NCBI GenBank assembly: GCA_902785635.1
Contig: CACZZH010000002.1
Span: forward strand, 7,020 to 70,930
Length of the DNA stretch: 63,911 nt
Source: an uncultured Lachnospiraceae bacterium
Lineage (GTDB): Bacteria; Bacillota; Clostridia; Lachnospirales; Lachnospiraceae
Direction: 5' to 3'
Position numbers and translations under genes: made by a program. Under the pieces are notes generated by a model, which searched no databases, was not told the origin of the DNA, and saw nothing but the letters and a program-made list of their open reading frames with translations. This document shows positions 43,103 to 52,293 of the stretch, piece after piece; the stretch's first letter is position 1, and every line of letters begins with the position of its first letter.

Positions 43103-44212
43103 ATGAAATTTGCTCCGAAGACCATTCTATTCCTGATACTGCTGCTGGGCGCATGGTGGATCCAGGGATGTTCGAGGGTCCCGCAGGCAGAGATGTCCCG
43201 GGAGGAACAGACAGGGACGGAACACTCTCCTGTGCAGATCGGCCTGAGCTTTGATTCTTTTGTGATCGAGAGGTGGACCAGGGATCGTGATGTGTTCGTG
43301 TCCACAGCGCAGCAGCTCGGCGCTGAAGTCAATGTGCAGAATGCCAATGGAGTCGTGGAGGAACAGATCGCGCAGATCCAGTACTTTATTTCGAAAAACG
43401 TCGATGTGATCGTTGTTATCGCGATCGATGCGGATGCTCTCGGAGATGTGATAGCGCAGGCGAAGGCTGAAGGCATACGTGTGGTCTGTTATGACCGCCT
43501 GATACGCAATGCCGGAGCAGACCTGTACATCTCATTTGACAATGAGATGGTCGGACGCCTGATGGGCGAAGCCCTGCGAAAAGCGCTTCCGGACGGCGGC
43601 GATATTTTTGCCATCTACGGAAGCCAGAGCGACTACAATGTGGAACAGGTGATCCGGGGGCTGAATGAAGCTCTGGAAGGATCAGGCCTTGATATCATAT
43701 ATTCTGCGTACTGCAGAAACTGGCTGGCAGAGCTTGCTTTCGACGCCGTGAGTGAAGGGCTGGAGCAGTATGCCCATGTGGACGGGATCATGTGCGGAAA
43801 TGATGACCTGGCCAGTCAGGCGATCCGTGCGCTTTCCGAGCACCGTCTAGCCGGAAGCGTGGCAGTGGTGGCGCAGGATGCAGAACTTTCCGCATGCCAG
43901 CGCATCGTTGAGGGTACGCAGGAGATGACCGTCTATAAGCCGGTAGATGAACTGGCGAAAAAGGCAGCACAGCTGTCGGTGCAGCTTGGGGAAGCCCGGG
44001 GGAATGCTTCGGCAGATGAACAACTGCAGAATATGACGGGGGGAGAAGAGATCTTTGACGGGAAAGAGAATGTCCCCTATTACCGGATCGAACCAAAGGC
44101 TGTGACAAAGGACAATCTGGATGAAGAGATCATAGACAGCGGGTTTCACAGGAGGGAAGATGTCTATCTGAATGTCTCGGCTTCGCCGGGAGAGTCCGCG
44201 GATGAAAAATAA
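43103..44212 (+). CDS. XylF-like sugar-binding lipoprotein
   Basis: A 369-residue lipoprotein with lipobox IQGC (Cys near residue 23). The binding fold resembles D-xylose binding proteins: [37 protein letters not shown], and especially [11 protein letters not shown] followed by [18 protein letters not shown]. The ATG at 43103 is spaced six bases from AGGAGG; a GTG at 43100 is too close. It closes the four-gene sensory unit. In Clostridium beijerinckii a XylF-type protein (XylFII) works with a LytS kinase to sense xylose; a similar role is inferred. No xylG or xylH is present here. Confidence 0.85.
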   Translation: MKFAPKTILFLILLLGAWWIQGCSRVPQAEMSREEQTGTEHSPVQIGLSFDSFVIERWTRDRDVFVSTAQQLGAEVNVQNANGVVEEQIAQIQYFISKNVDVIVVIAIDADALGDVIAQAKAEGIRVVCYDRLIRNAGADLYISFDNEMVGRLMGEALRKALPDGGDIFAIYGSQSDYNVEQVIRGLNEALEGSGLDIIYSAYCRNWLAELAFDAVSEGLEQYAHVDGIMCGNDDLASQAIRALSEHRLAGSVAVVAQDAELSACQRIVEGTQEMTVYKPVDELAKKAAQLSVQLGEARGNASADEQLQNMTGGEEIFDGKENVPYYRIEPKAVTKDNLDEEIIDSGFHRREDVYLNVSASPGESADEK

Positions 44213-44313
44213 TATATTTATTATTTGCAGTTTTCCGGGTTTATGATAGGATATCATATCGTAAGAAAGACGCTGGCGTACGAAGAGCCAAAGGCAGGAG
44301 AATGGAGAGTTTT

Positions 44314-46425
44314 ATGAGTGATTACTTCAATGTGGCAGATATCTTCGGAGAAAATGTTTTTAATGACAAGGTCATGCAGGACAAGCTTCCCAACAAGATC
44401 TATAAACAGCTTCACAAGACCATCGACGAGGGAAAGGAACTGGATCCCATGGTCGCTGAGGTCGTGGCGGAGGCAATGAAGGAGTGGGCGATCGAGAAAG
44501 GCGCAACGCACTATACCCACTGGTTCCAGCCGCTTACCGGCGTGACTGCGGAAAAACATGATTCCTTTATCACAGCCCCCCGCCCGGACGGAAGTATTCT
44601 GATGGATTTTTCGGGAAAAGAGCTGATCAAGGGAGAACCGGATGCTTCCTCTTTCCCCTCCGGCGGACTTCGGGCAACCTTTGAGGCAAGAGGATATACT
44701 GCCTGGGACTGCACTTCACCGGCATTTGTCCGGAAGGATGCCTCCGGATGTGTCCTGTGTATCCCGACAGCATTCTGCTCCTATACAGGAGAAGCGCTTG
44801 ACCAGAAGACGCCTCTGCTGCGGTCCATGGAAGCGATAAACACTCAGTCCCTGCGGCTGATCCGGCTTTTTGGGAACACCTCGTCCCGGAAGGTCACTCC
44901 GTCTGTCGGTGCGGAGCAGGAATATTTTCTGGTCGATGCGGAGAAGTTCCGCCAGAGGAAGGACCTGATCTATACGGGCAGGACTCTTTTCGGTGCGATG
45001 CCTCCGAAGGGACAGGAACTGGATGACCATTATTTCGGAACGATCCGGCAGAGGATCGCATCCTTTATGAAGGATGTGAATGAAGACCTGTGGAAGATGG
45101 GGGTCACCTCCAAAACACAGCATAATGAAGTAGCTCCTGCGCAGCATGAGCTGGCACCGATCTATGCGAAGGTCAATGTTGCCGTAGACCATAACCACCT
45201 CGTAATGCAGACATTAAAGCGTGTTGCATCCAGGCACGGGCTGAAGTGTCTGCTGCATGAAAAGCCTTTTGCGGGAGTCAACGGTTCCGGAAAGCATAAT
45301 AACTGGTCACTCACCACGGACGACGGCATCAATCTGCTGGATCCGGGAAAAACACCCCATGAGAACATGCAGTTTCTTCTGGTGCTTTCCTGTATTCTCA
45401 AAGCAGTGGACCTGCATGCGGACCTTCTTCGCGAATCGGCAGCTGATCCGGGAAATGACCACCGTCTCGGAGCAAATGAAGCGCCTCCGGCGATCGTCTC
45501 GGTATTTTTGGGAGAGCAGCTGCAGGATGTGGTCAATCAGCTGATCGATACCGGCAATGCGACCTGGAGCAAGAAAGGCGGGGTGATCCATACCGGTGTA
45601 TCTACGCTGCCGGATCTGTTCAAGGATGCTACCGACCGCAACCGCACGTCGCCCTTCGCCTTTACCGGCAATAAATTTGAATTTCGAATGGTAGGCTCGC
45701 GTGATTCCATCGCGTCACCGAATATTGTGCTTAATACGATCGTGGCTGAGGCATTCTGTGAGGCATGTGACGTTCTGGAAAAGGCAGAGGATCAGGAGAT
45801 CGCCCTGCACGATCTGATCAAGGAGTATCTGACTGAGCATCAGCGGATCATCTTCAACGGAAACGGTTATTCGGAAGAATGGGTAAAGGAAGCGCAGCGC
45901 AGGGGACTGCCCAATATTGCCTCCATGGTAGAGGCGATTCCTGCACTGACGACAGAAAAATCCATCGCCCTGTTTGGAAAATTCGGGGTGTTTACCGAAT
46001 CGGAACTGCGTTCCCGCGCAGAGATCAAATATGAGAATTATGCAAAGGCGATCAATATCGAAGCGCGCACGATGATCGATATGGCAACGAAACAGTTTAT
46101 TCCTGCTGCGATCCATTACACCGGCACTCTGGCAGAGACCATTTCCGCAGTAAAAGCGGTGGGTGTAAATGCGCCGGTGCAGGAAAAGATCCTGCGCCAG
46201 TGCAGTGAACTGCTGGAAAAGACCAGCGATGCTCTGGATGCGCTGAAGGCTGTGGAGGAGCAGGCATCCTGTATAGAGGGTGCAAAGGCGCAGGCGGAAT
46301 ACTACAGGAGAAGTGTGGTTCCTGCAATGGAATCGCTTCGCCGGCCGGTGGATGCACTTGAAATGATCGTTGATAAAAGTATGTGGCCGATGCCTTCTTA
46401 CGGAGATTTGCTGTTCGAGGTATAA
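44314..46425 (+). CDS. glnN: Glutamine synthetase type III
   Basis: A 703-residue GSIII enzyme making glutamine from glutamate, ammonia and ATP. Family motifs include [21 protein letters not shown], the metal-binding [28 protein letters not shown] and [11 protein letters not shown]. The length fits the large dodecameric type III class. Two starts are possible: ATG 44314, preferred because GGAGAG lies four bases upstream, and ATG 44302, directly after AGGAG. The gene is followed by a CdaR/PucR-type regulator. Confidence 0.95.
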   Translation: MSDYFNVADIFGENVFNDKVMQDKLPNKIYKQLHKTIDEGKELDPMVAEVVAEAMKEWAIEKGATHYTHWFQPLTGVTAEKHDSFITAPRPDGSILMDFSGKELIKGEPDASSFPSGGLRATFEARGYTAWDCTSPAFVRKDASGCVLCIPTAFCSYTGEALDQKTPLLRSMEAINTQSLRLIRLFGNTSSRKVTPSVGAEQEYFLVDAEKFRQRKDLIYTGRTLFGAMPPKGQELDDHYFGTIRQRIASFMKDVNEDLWKMGVTSKTQHNEVAPAQHELAPIYAKVNVAVDHNHLVMQTLKRVASRHGLKCLLHEKPFAGVNGSGKHNNWSLTTDDGINLLDPGKTPHENMQFLLVLSCILKAVDLHADLLRESAADPGNDHRLGANEAPPAIVSVFLGEQLQDVVNQLIDTGNATWSKKGGVIHTGVSTLPDLFKDATDRNRTSPFAFTGNKFEFRMVGSRDSIASPNIVLNTIVAEAFCEACDVLEKAEDQEIALHDLIKEYLTEHQRIIFNGNGYSEEWVKEAQRRGLPNIASMVEAIPALTTEKSIALFGKFGVFTESELRSRAEIKYENYAKAINIEARTMIDMATKQFIPAAIHYTGTLAETISAVKAVGVNAPVQEKILRQCSELLEKTSDALDALKAVEEQASCIEGAKAQAEYYRRSVVPAMESLRRPVDALEMIVDKSMWPMPSYGDLLFEV

Positions 46426-46459
46426 TAGCCGGATTTTTGGTCAGAATTCACAAAAGCGA

Positions 46460-46499
46460 TTGATTTTTCCTGAAAGGTATATTACAATAGTGCTATAAT
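46460..46499 (+). promoter_or_regulatory. Two overlapping candidate promoters of the CdaR/PucR-type gene
   Basis: TTGATT (46460-46465) with TACAAT (46483-46488) at 17 bases, and an extended -10 TGCTATAAT (TATAAT at 46494-46499) just downstream. Either would give a leader of under 50 bases to the GTG at 46533. Confidence 0.65.
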
Positions 46500-46532
46500 T
46501 TGTTTTGCTGAACAGAGAAGGAGGATTTCGCT

Positions 46533-47621
46533 GTGATTTCGAATCAGGTTTTACAGTCTACTTTGGAAGGTTTGAAGGCGATCAGCAGAGTGGATCTATG
46601 CGTTATGGATACAGAGGGTATCCTCCTGGCTGCCACATTTGACGGCGCAGAAAGCTTCCGGGATACGGTTTTGAGTTTTGTCAGTTCTCCGGCGGACTCT
46701 CAGGTGATCTCCGGGTATCAGTTTTTTAAAGTCCTCGATGACAGTCAGCTGGAGTATATTCTGATCGTTAACGGCAACAGTGACGACGTTTACATGATCG
46801 GGAAGATGGCAGCGTTCCAGATTCAGACGCTCCTCGTTGCCTACAAGGAAAGGTTTGACAAGGATAATTTCATTAAGAACCTTCTTCTGGATAACCTCCT
46901 TCTGGTGGATATCTACAACCGGGCCAAGAAACTTCATATCGCGGCGGAAGCAAGAAGAGTTGTGTTTATCCTGGAAGTAAGCCATGAAAAGGAACACAGC
47001 TGTCTGGAGCTGGTGCGGTCTCTGTTTGGTACAAAAAACAATGATTTCATCACGGCAGTGGATGAAAAGAGCATTATCATTGTGAAAGAACTGGAGGATC
47101 ATGAGTTCTATCCGCAGATGGATGCCCTGGGCAGTGCGATTCTGGATGTGCTTCCTGAGGATAAGAGAAGCAGTGCAGTGATCGCATACGGCACGATCGT
47201 GGATGAGATCAAGGATGTTTCAAGATCCTACAAAGAAGCCAGGATGGCGCTGGATGTCGGAAAGATCTTCTTCAGCGAAAGCAAGGTGATCGCATACAGT
47301 TCTCTGGGAATCGGACGTCTGATCTACCAGCTGCCCATTCCTCTGTGCAAAATGTTTATCCGTGAGATCTTTGAGAACAAGTCCCCGGATGATTTTGACG
47401 ACGAGACGCTGATCACCATCAATAAGTTTTTCGACAACAATCTGAATGTATCGGAGACATCCCGCCAGCTGTATATCCACCGCAATACGCTCGTGTACCG
47501 TCTGGATAAGCTCCAGAAGTCCACAGGTCTGGATCTGAGGGTATTTGAGGATGCCATTACATTCAAGATCGCACTGATGGTCGTAAAATATATGCGATAC
47601 ATGGAAAAACAGGAATTTTAA
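46533..47621 (+). CDS. CdaR/PucR-type transcriptional regulator
   Basis: A 362-residue regulator. The N-terminal part (VLQSTLEGLKAISRVDLCVM) is a PAS/GAF-like sensory region related to sugar diacid regulators, the middle resembles a GGDEF-derived PucR linker (IAYGTIVDEIKDVSRSYKEARMAL, split as IKDVSRSYKEARMAL), and the C-terminus is the PucR helix-turn-helix NLNVSETSRQLYIHRNTLVY. The start is GTG at 46533, eight bases after AAGGAGG. Adjacent to glnN, it may sense nitrogen or a carbon acid, but the ligand cannot be read from sequence. Confidence 0.85.
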   Translation: MISNQVLQSTLEGLKAISRVDLCVMDTEGILLAATFDGAESFRDTVLSFVSSPADSQVISGYQFFKVLDDSQLEYILIVNGNSDDVYMIGKMAAFQIQTLLVAYKERFDKDNFIKNLLLDNLLLVDIYNRAKKLHIAAEARRVVFILEVSHEKEHSCLELVRSLFGTKNNDFITAVDEKSIIIVKELEDHEFYPQMDALGSAILDVLPEDKRSSAVIAYGTIVDEIKDVSRSYKEARMALDVGKIFFSESKVIAYSSLGIGRLIYQLPIPLCKMFIREIFENKSPDDFDDETLITINKFFDNNLNVSETSRQLYIHRNTLVYRLDKLQKSTGLDLRVFEDAITFKIALMVVKYMRYMEKQEF

Positions 47622-47643
47622 GACGAGATGAAAGATCTCTGTG

Positions 47644-47690
47644 CTGCCGCATTCGCTGCGCATTAATTGCGCAGCCGGTGTGGCAGTTTT
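47644..47690 (+). terminator. Terminator after the CdaR/PucR-type gene
   Basis: An inner perfect 8-base stem GCTGCGCA (47655-47662) with TGCGCAGC (47668-47675) and an outer CTGCC (47644-47648) with GGCAG (47682-47686), followed by TTTT. Confidence 0.8.
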
Positions 47691-47742
47691 GTATCATGGG
47701 AAATAAAGATGGATCTCCCGTGGGACAGGAAAGAATTGGATT

Positions 47743-48522
47743 ATGGATCAGAAAATAATTTTTCGGGAAATGCTCAGCGAGATTCGTGAAAAAGCTGCTT
47801 TGCAGGGAAGACGGATCCCGCGGAGTGAGGTGGAAGCGTTTTTTGCACATGCAGGGCTCACGGATGAGCAGCTGGATATGGTCTGCAATTATCTGGAGGA
47901 ACAGCATATCGAAGTCACGGACCAGTCAGAGGAAACACCAGGGGAGCTGAATGGGGAACCGGACGAAGAGCGGGAGAGCGCGCTGGAGCGTTTCCTGCAG
48001 GAAGTGGAAGAAACCAGGGCACCGCAGGCTGCACAGGAGCTGCAGCTTTTTCATAATGTTGTTGCCGGGGATGCTGCGGCAAGGGAGCAGCTTGCACAGC
48101 TATACCTGCAGACCGTATGTTCCCTGGCTGCAGAGTATGAGGAGGAGGGTCTCCCCGCGGAGGATCTGATCCAGGAGGGAAGTGTAGGCCTGATGATGGC
48201 ACTGGATGCTCTTACGCCGCTGGACAGTCTTGCCGCATATCGCACAAAGCTCTTTAATGAGATCAATCAGTATCTGGAGAAGGTGATCCGGGAACATAAG
48301 GCCATGGAAGACGCCGGCGGAGCTGCTCTTCGGAAGGTACAGCGTCTGGACGAGGCGATGCAGTCCTTGATGGAGGAACTGGGACGTAAGGTGACGCCAG
48401 AGGAGTTGTCTGCATTTCTTGAGATGCCTCTCTCCGAATTGATGGATATTGCACGGCTGGCGGGAAATGAGCTTGAATTTGCCGGGTCGGAGACAGATAT
48501 AAAGATGCCATGGGAACTCTGA
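47743..48522 (+). CDS. Sigma-70-like protein lacking region 4
   Basis: A 259-residue protein built from pieces of a primary sigma factor. Residues about 5-65 resemble region 1.1 (GRRIPRSEVEAFFAHAGLTD, then QLDMVCNYLEEQHIEV). About 100-190 resemble region 2 (LAQLYLQTVCSLAAEYEEEG, LPAEDLIQEGSVGLMMALD), although the region 2.3-2.4 part that melts and reads the -10 is degenerate. About 200-245 resemble region 3 (LMEELGRKVTPEELSAFLEM). Region 4, which reads the -35, is absent; the gene ends at a clean TGA. It could be an unusual sigma factor or a core-binding modulator. It lies before rho. Confidence 0.7.
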   Translation: MDQKIIFREMLSEIREKAALQGRRIPRSEVEAFFAHAGLTDEQLDMVCNYLEEQHIEVTDQSEETPGELNGEPDEERESALERFLQEVEETRAPQAAQELQLFHNVVAGDAAAREQLAQLYLQTVCSLAAEYEEEGLPAEDLIQEGSVGLMMALDALTPLDSLAAYRTKLFNEINQYLEKVIREHKAMEDAGGAALRKVQRLDEAMQSLMEELGRKVTPEELSAFLEMPLSELMDIARLAGNELEFAGSETDIKMPWEL

Positions 48523-48700
48523 CTTGCCAAAGAGTGCGAGGAATGATATTCTATATCACAGTGTGAGACGCCCGTCGCAAAGGGCGGGCAAGTCTTGACA
48601 TTTTACTTCATTGAGCCTGTCTGAAAGCGTCGGGACCGGAGGTGTAATGCCTGTTTCGTCTGGTCCGGAAAATTTTCATGAACCGAGGAATAACAATTAT

Positions 48701-50623
48701 ATGAGAGAAAAATACGAAGCAATGTCGCTGGTTGCTTTGAAGGAACTTGCAAAAGCGCGAGGAATCCGGCATCTGTCGACAATGAAAAAGAAAGATGTGA
48801 TCGATTCGCTTCTTGCAGAGGAGGAGAGTGGATCTGGCGGGCAGGAAACGAAAGTTTCGGCGGCGCAGACAGCTCCCGCACAGGAAACGGCTCCCGCACG
48901 GGAGGCTGCACAAGCGCAGCGCAGAGCTCCGGCACAAGAACCGGCTTCCGCACAGGAGACTGCACCGGCGCAGCGCAGAGCTCCGGCACAGGAAACAGGA
49001 TCCGTACAGCGCAGAACCCGTGCACAGGAAACATCACCGGCAGGCCGCAGAGTTCCTGCACAGGAAGCATCGTCGGCAGGCCGCAGAGTTCCCGCACAGG
49101 AAGTATCGCCGGCAGCCCGCAGAGCTTCCGCACAGGAGGCGGGATCTGCACGACGTGAGGCTGTGAGGAGACCTTCCGGTGTACGCCGTGAGGATTCAGC
49201 ACCGAGGCGTGAGATCTCCCGTGAGGATTCAGTACCGAGGCGTGAGATCTCACGCGAGGATTCAGCACCGAGGCGTGAGATCTCCCGTGAAGAAGCAGCG
49301 CCGAGACGTGAGATCTCCCGTGAAGAAGCAGCGCCAAGGCGTGAGATCTCCCGTGAAGAAACAGTGCCAAGGAATGAGATCTCCCGTGAAGATGCAGCGT
49401 CAAGACGTGAAGTATCCCGCGAAGAAACACCTCAGAGAAGAGAAGCTGCCCGCCCGGAAAACTTTGACCGGCCGCCTATGGATCTGTCTTCACTTGACAG
49501 CGGTATGGAGGTAAGCGGTGTGCTGGAGGTGCTTGCGGAAGGATACGGATTTATCCGGAGCGACAACTACCTTCCGGGAGAGAACGACGTTTATGTCGCT
49601 CCTTCCCAGATCCGCCGGTTCGGACTGAAGACTGGGGATATCGTCTGCGGAAATACAAGGATCCGTGCCCAGCAGGAAAAGTTCAGCGCACTTCTCTATC
49701 TGAAGACGATAAACGGCTTTACCCCTTCGGAAGCACAGAAACGTTACAATTTTGAGGATATGACGCCTGTCTTTCCGTATCAGAGAATGAGGATGGAACG
49801 AAGCTCCAGAGAGATCGCTTCGAGAGTGGTCGATCTGTTTTCACCTATCGGAAAAGGGCAGCGTGGAATGATCGTTTCACCTCCAAAGGCAGGAAAGACG
49901 ACCCTCCTGAAGGATGTGGCACGGTCGATTCTGCAGAATGAGAAAGATATGCATCTGCTGATTCTGCTGATCGATGAGCGCCCTGAAGAGGTCACCGACA
50001 TCCGGGAGGCCATTGTCGGGAATAATGTTGAAGTGATCTATTCCACATTCGATGAACTTCCGGAACATCATAAGCGTGTTTCGGAGATGGGCATTGAGCG
50101 GGCAAAGAGGCTGGTGGAATACGGAAAGGATGTAACGATCCTGCTTGATTCCATCACCCGTCTTGCAAGAGCTTACAATCTGACGGTACCACCCAGCGGA
50201 CGTACACTGTCCGGCGGCCTGGATCCGGCGGCGCTGCATATGCCCAAGCGGTTTTTCGGCGCAGCACGGAAAATGCGTGAGGGAGGCAGCCTTACGATTC
50301 TTGCGACGGCACTGGTAGATACCGGAAGCAAGATGGATGATGTGGTATATGAGGAGTTTAAGGGTACCGGCAATATGGAACTGGTCCTCGACCGCAAACT
50401 TTCAGAGAGAAGAATTTTCCCCGCTATCGATATTCAGAAATCCAGTACCCGGAGAGAGGATCTGCTTCTCACTCCGGAGGAACAGGAAGCAATGTTCATC
50501 ATGCGTAAGGCTTTGAACGGGATGAAGAGTGAGGAAGCTGTGGAGAATATCCTGAATACGTTCGTGCACACACGGGACAATGCGGAACTGGTCGCCAAGA
50601 TCCGCCGGCAGAGGTATGTGTAG
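48701..50623 (+). CDS. rho: Transcription termination factor Rho with a long low-complexity insert
   Basis: A 640-residue Rho, over 200 residues longer than Escherichia coli Rho. Residues 1-43 are the Rho_N helical domain ([20 protein letters not shown]). About 45-260 is an Arg/Ala/Gln/Glu-rich insert made of two repeat families. About 265-345 is the cold-shock RNA-binding fold ([20 protein letters not shown]), and about 365-640 the RecA-type motor with Walker [11 protein letters not shown] and Q-loop/R-loop region [20 protein letters not shown]. The ATG at 48701 matches the family start; ATG 48647 behind GGAGG is an in-frame alternative. Confidence 0.93.
   Translation: MREKYEAMSLVALKELAKARGIRHLSTMKKKDVIDSLLAEEESGSGGQETKVSAAQTAPAQETAPAREAAQAQRRAPAQEPASAQETAPAQRRAPAQETGSVQRRTRAQETSPAGRRVPAQEASSAGRRVPAQEVSPAARRASAQEAGSARREAVRRPSGVRREDSAPRREISREDSVPRREISREDSAPRREISREEAAPRREISREEAAPRREISREETVPRNEISREDAASRREVSREETPQRREAARPENFDRPPMDLSSLDSGMEVSGVLEVLAEGYGFIRSDNYLPGENDVYVAPSQIRRFGLKTGDIVCGNTRIRAQQEKFSALLYLKTINGFTPSEAQKRYNFEDMTPVFPYQRMRMERSSREIASRVVDLFSPIGKGQRGMIVSPPKAGKTTLLKDVARSILQNEKDMHLLILLIDERPEEVTDIREAIVGNNVEVIYSTFDELPEHHKRVSEMGIERAKRLVEYGKDVTILLDSITRLARAYNLTVPPSGRTLSGGLDPAALHMPKRFFGAARKMREGGSLTILATALVDTGSKMDDVVYEEFKGTGNMELVLDRKLSERRIFPAIDIQKSSTRREDLLLTPEEQEAMFIMRKALNGMKSEEAVENILNTFVHTRDNAELVAKIRRQRYV
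48920..49450 (+). repeat. Two families of in-frame repeats in rho
   Basis: The first part (about 48920-49150) has a 12-residue period of the type [12 protein letters not shown], repeated about six times with drift. The second part (about 49186-49450) has an 11-residue (33-base) period of the type [11 protein letters not shown], about eight copies. The second family is nearly identical at DNA level in its first five copies, which suggests recent slippage. Both encode alternating positive and negative charges, likely disordered. Confidence 0.85.
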
Positions 50624-50637
50624 AAAACAGTTTTTGC

Positions 50638-50666
50638 TTGCATTGGCGCAAAGCTCATGTTATAAT
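50638..50666 (+). promoter_or_regulatory. SigA-type promoter of rpmE
   Basis: TTGCAT (50638-50643), a 17-base spacer and TATAAT (50661-50666) preceded by TGT (extended -10). Confidence 0.82.
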
Positions 50667-50672
50667 CACGCT

Positions 50673-50852
50673 GTTGCGGCTCAGGCGAAAGGTACGGTCT
50701 TTCAGAAAGCCGCCAGCGAAAACTGCAGGGACTTGCAGGGTTAGTCCGGGAATGCTTGATTCATCAGAGAGAAGAGAATGTTTCATCGACCGGAAATCGG
50801 CAGCGGGGGTCGCTGCAAGCAGTTCACAAATTATTTAGAAGAGGTGTATATC
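50673..50852 (+). promoter_or_regulatory. Long structured 5' leader of rpmE
   Basis: About 180 bases separate the promoter from the rpmE start, long for a 68-residue protein. Short complementary segments include CGGTCTTT/AAAGCCG (near 50694-50712) and CTGCA/TGCAG (near 50723-50738). Leaders that bind the ribosomal protein itself have been described for L31 in Firmicutes, so autoregulation is a reasonable guess; I cannot fold it or match it to a known motif. Confidence 0.4.
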
Positions 50853-51059
50853 ATGAAAGACGGAATCCATCCCAATTATTACCAGGCAACCGTAACCTGC
50901 AACTGCGGAAATACCTTTGTTACAGGTTCCACAAAGAAGGAGATCCACGTCGAGGTCTGCTCCAAGTGCCATTCCTTCTATACCGGCCAGCAGAAAGCAA
51001 CTGCAGCCCGCGGCCGTATTGATAAGTTCAACAGGAAGTACGGTATTGCATCGAAATAA
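50853..51059 (+). CDS. rpmE: Ribosomal protein bL31, zinc-binding form
   Basis: A 68-residue bL31: [20 protein letters not shown], then [15 protein letters not shown] and [12 protein letters not shown]. The C-x-C and C-x2-C pairs mark the zinc-containing (C+) form. The ATG at 50853 follows GAGGTG; the upstream start at 50778 lies in the leader and is rejected. It follows rho, the usual Firmicutes order. Confidence 0.97.
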   Translation: MKDGIHPNYYQATVTCNCGNTFVTGSTKKEIHVEVCSKCHSFYTGQQKATAARGRIDKFNRKYGIASK

Positions 51060-51074
51060 GCGTTACAGGCAATG

Positions 51075-51105
51075 GGTTGAGGCTGCTTCAGTCTCAACCT
51101 GTTTT
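51075..51105 (+). terminator. Terminator of rpmE
   Basis: GGTTGAGGCT (51075-51084) pairs with AGTCTCAACC (51090-51099) with one G-U pair, followed by TGTTTTATT. Confidence 0.85.
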
Positions 51106-51123
51106 ATTCTTCATCGCGCAATA

Positions 51124-51143
51124 CCCGTGACTTCAGTCATGGG
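51124..51143. repeat. Small palindromic element
   Basis: CCCGTGAC (51124-51131) and GTCATGGG (51136-51143) form a hairpin with a TTCA loop and one G-U pair, without a T tract. A related but imperfect string, CCCGTGAGCGAGTCATG, occurs at 57948-57964 after glnA, so this may be one copy of a dispersed intergenic element. Confidence 0.4.
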
Positions 51144-51192
51144 ATACGCGCGCAGCAACAAACTTGTCTTCATCGTGTAGAAAGCTGGTATT

Positions 51193-52293
51193 ATGAAAGA
51201 ATGTAAAATGAGATACTCAAATATCGGCGGTCAGGCTGTGATGGAAGGCGTAATGATGCGTAATGGGGAAAAATACGCAGTCGCCGTTCGCACAGTGGAC
51301 GGAAAGATCGCTGTTAAATCAGATATATATCACAGCATCGTTCCGGCGGCAAAGGTTGCTAAGATCCCGATCATCCGCGGAGTCTTCAATTTCATTGATT
51401 CCCTGGTACTGGGAATGACTTCTCTGATGTATTCCGCAGAGTTCTTTGCAGAGGAAACACCGGAAGAGCTGGAAGAGCGGCTGAAAGATGAACGTAAAAA
51501 AGCCGAAAAAAAAGCAGCCAGGCTGAAAAGTGCAGGAAAAGCAGCCGAGGCAGATGATCTTCTGCGGCAGCAGGAGGAAAAGGCAGCTGCAGAAAGGGAA
51601 AAGCTTGCCGGACGTGTGTCCTCGGAGACGCCGGGGGAGAAGGAGACCGGTGAGAATAAACTTCTGATGGGCGCTACCGTGGCATTTTCTGTGGTGATGT
51701 CCGTAGCACTGTTCATGATGCTTCCGTATTTTCTTTCCAGGGCGCTCCGGCTGGTCACTTCCTCTGAGATCCTGATCTCGGTGTCGGAAGCGTGCCTTCG
51801 AATGGCCATTTTTCTTGGGTACATGTTCCTGATCTCCCGCATGAAGGAGATCCAGAGGACTTTCATGTACCATGGAGCGGAACATAAATGTATCAACTGT
51901 ATCGAGCACGGGATGGAGCTGAATGTGGAAAATGTCAGGAAAAGCTCCCGTCAGCATAAGCGCTGCGGCACATCTTTCCTTCTGATCGTAATGATCGTCA
52001 GTGTCATCTTTTTCCTGTTTATCCGTGTGAGCTCCCCGTGGCTGCGGATCGTGATCCGTCTTCTGCTGATACCGGTGATCGCCGGTGTTTCCTATGAATT
52101 TATCCGCCTTGCGGGAAAATATGACAATCCGGTGGTCAATCTGCTGAGCAGGCCGGGTCTGGCACTTCAGCGGCTCACCACGATCGAACCGGATGATTCA
52201 CAGATCGAAGTAGGAATTGCTTCCGTGGAGGCGGTCTTCGACTGGAAAAAATATCTGAATGAGAATTTCGGAGCCCACTATGACCTTTCGTGA
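51193..52293 (+). CDS. DUF1385 family membrane protein
   Basis: A 366-residue protein of the DUF1385 (YqhQ-like) family. N-terminal GGQAVMEGVMMRNG and central FMYHGAEHKCINCIEHGMEL are the family signatures; the Cys-His pattern hints at metal binding. Hydrophobic helices lie near residues 158-180, 195-213, 262-280 and 285-303. Residues about 85-155 form a charged coiled-coil insert (EELEERLKDERKKAEKKAAR). Function is unknown; it is consistently beside prmC and prfA in Firmicutes. The start could also be the ATG at 51208. Confidence 0.85.
   Translation: MKECKMRYSNIGGQAVMEGVMMRNGEKYAVAVRTVDGKIAVKSDIYHSIVPAAKVAKIPIIRGVFNFIDSLVLGMTSLMYSAEFFAEETPEELEERLKDERKKAEKKAARLKSAGKAAEADDLLRQQEEKAAAEREKLAGRVSSETPGEKETGENKLLMGATVAFSVVMSVALFMMLPYFLSRALRLVTSSEILISVSEACLRMAIFLGYMFLISRMKEIQRTFMYHGAEHKCINCIEHGMELNVENVRKSSRQHKRCGTSFLLIVMIVSVIFFLFIRVSSPWLRIVIRLLLIPVIAGVSYEFIRLAGKYDNPVVNLLSRPGLALQRLTTIEPDDSQIEVGIASVEAVFDWKKYLNENFGAHYDLS

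Noticed and set aside
44221..44313. Promoter or glutamine riboswitch before glnN
   Set aside because: TATGAT at 44242 has no acceptable -35, and I could not match the leader to a known glutamine-sensing RNA.
48595..48600. TTGACA before rho as a promoter
   Set aside because: No -10-like sequence lies at 16-18 bases downstream.
49186..49450. CRISPR or integrative repeat cluster
   Set aside because: The 33-base period is in frame within rho and encodes a regular 11-residue protein repeat.
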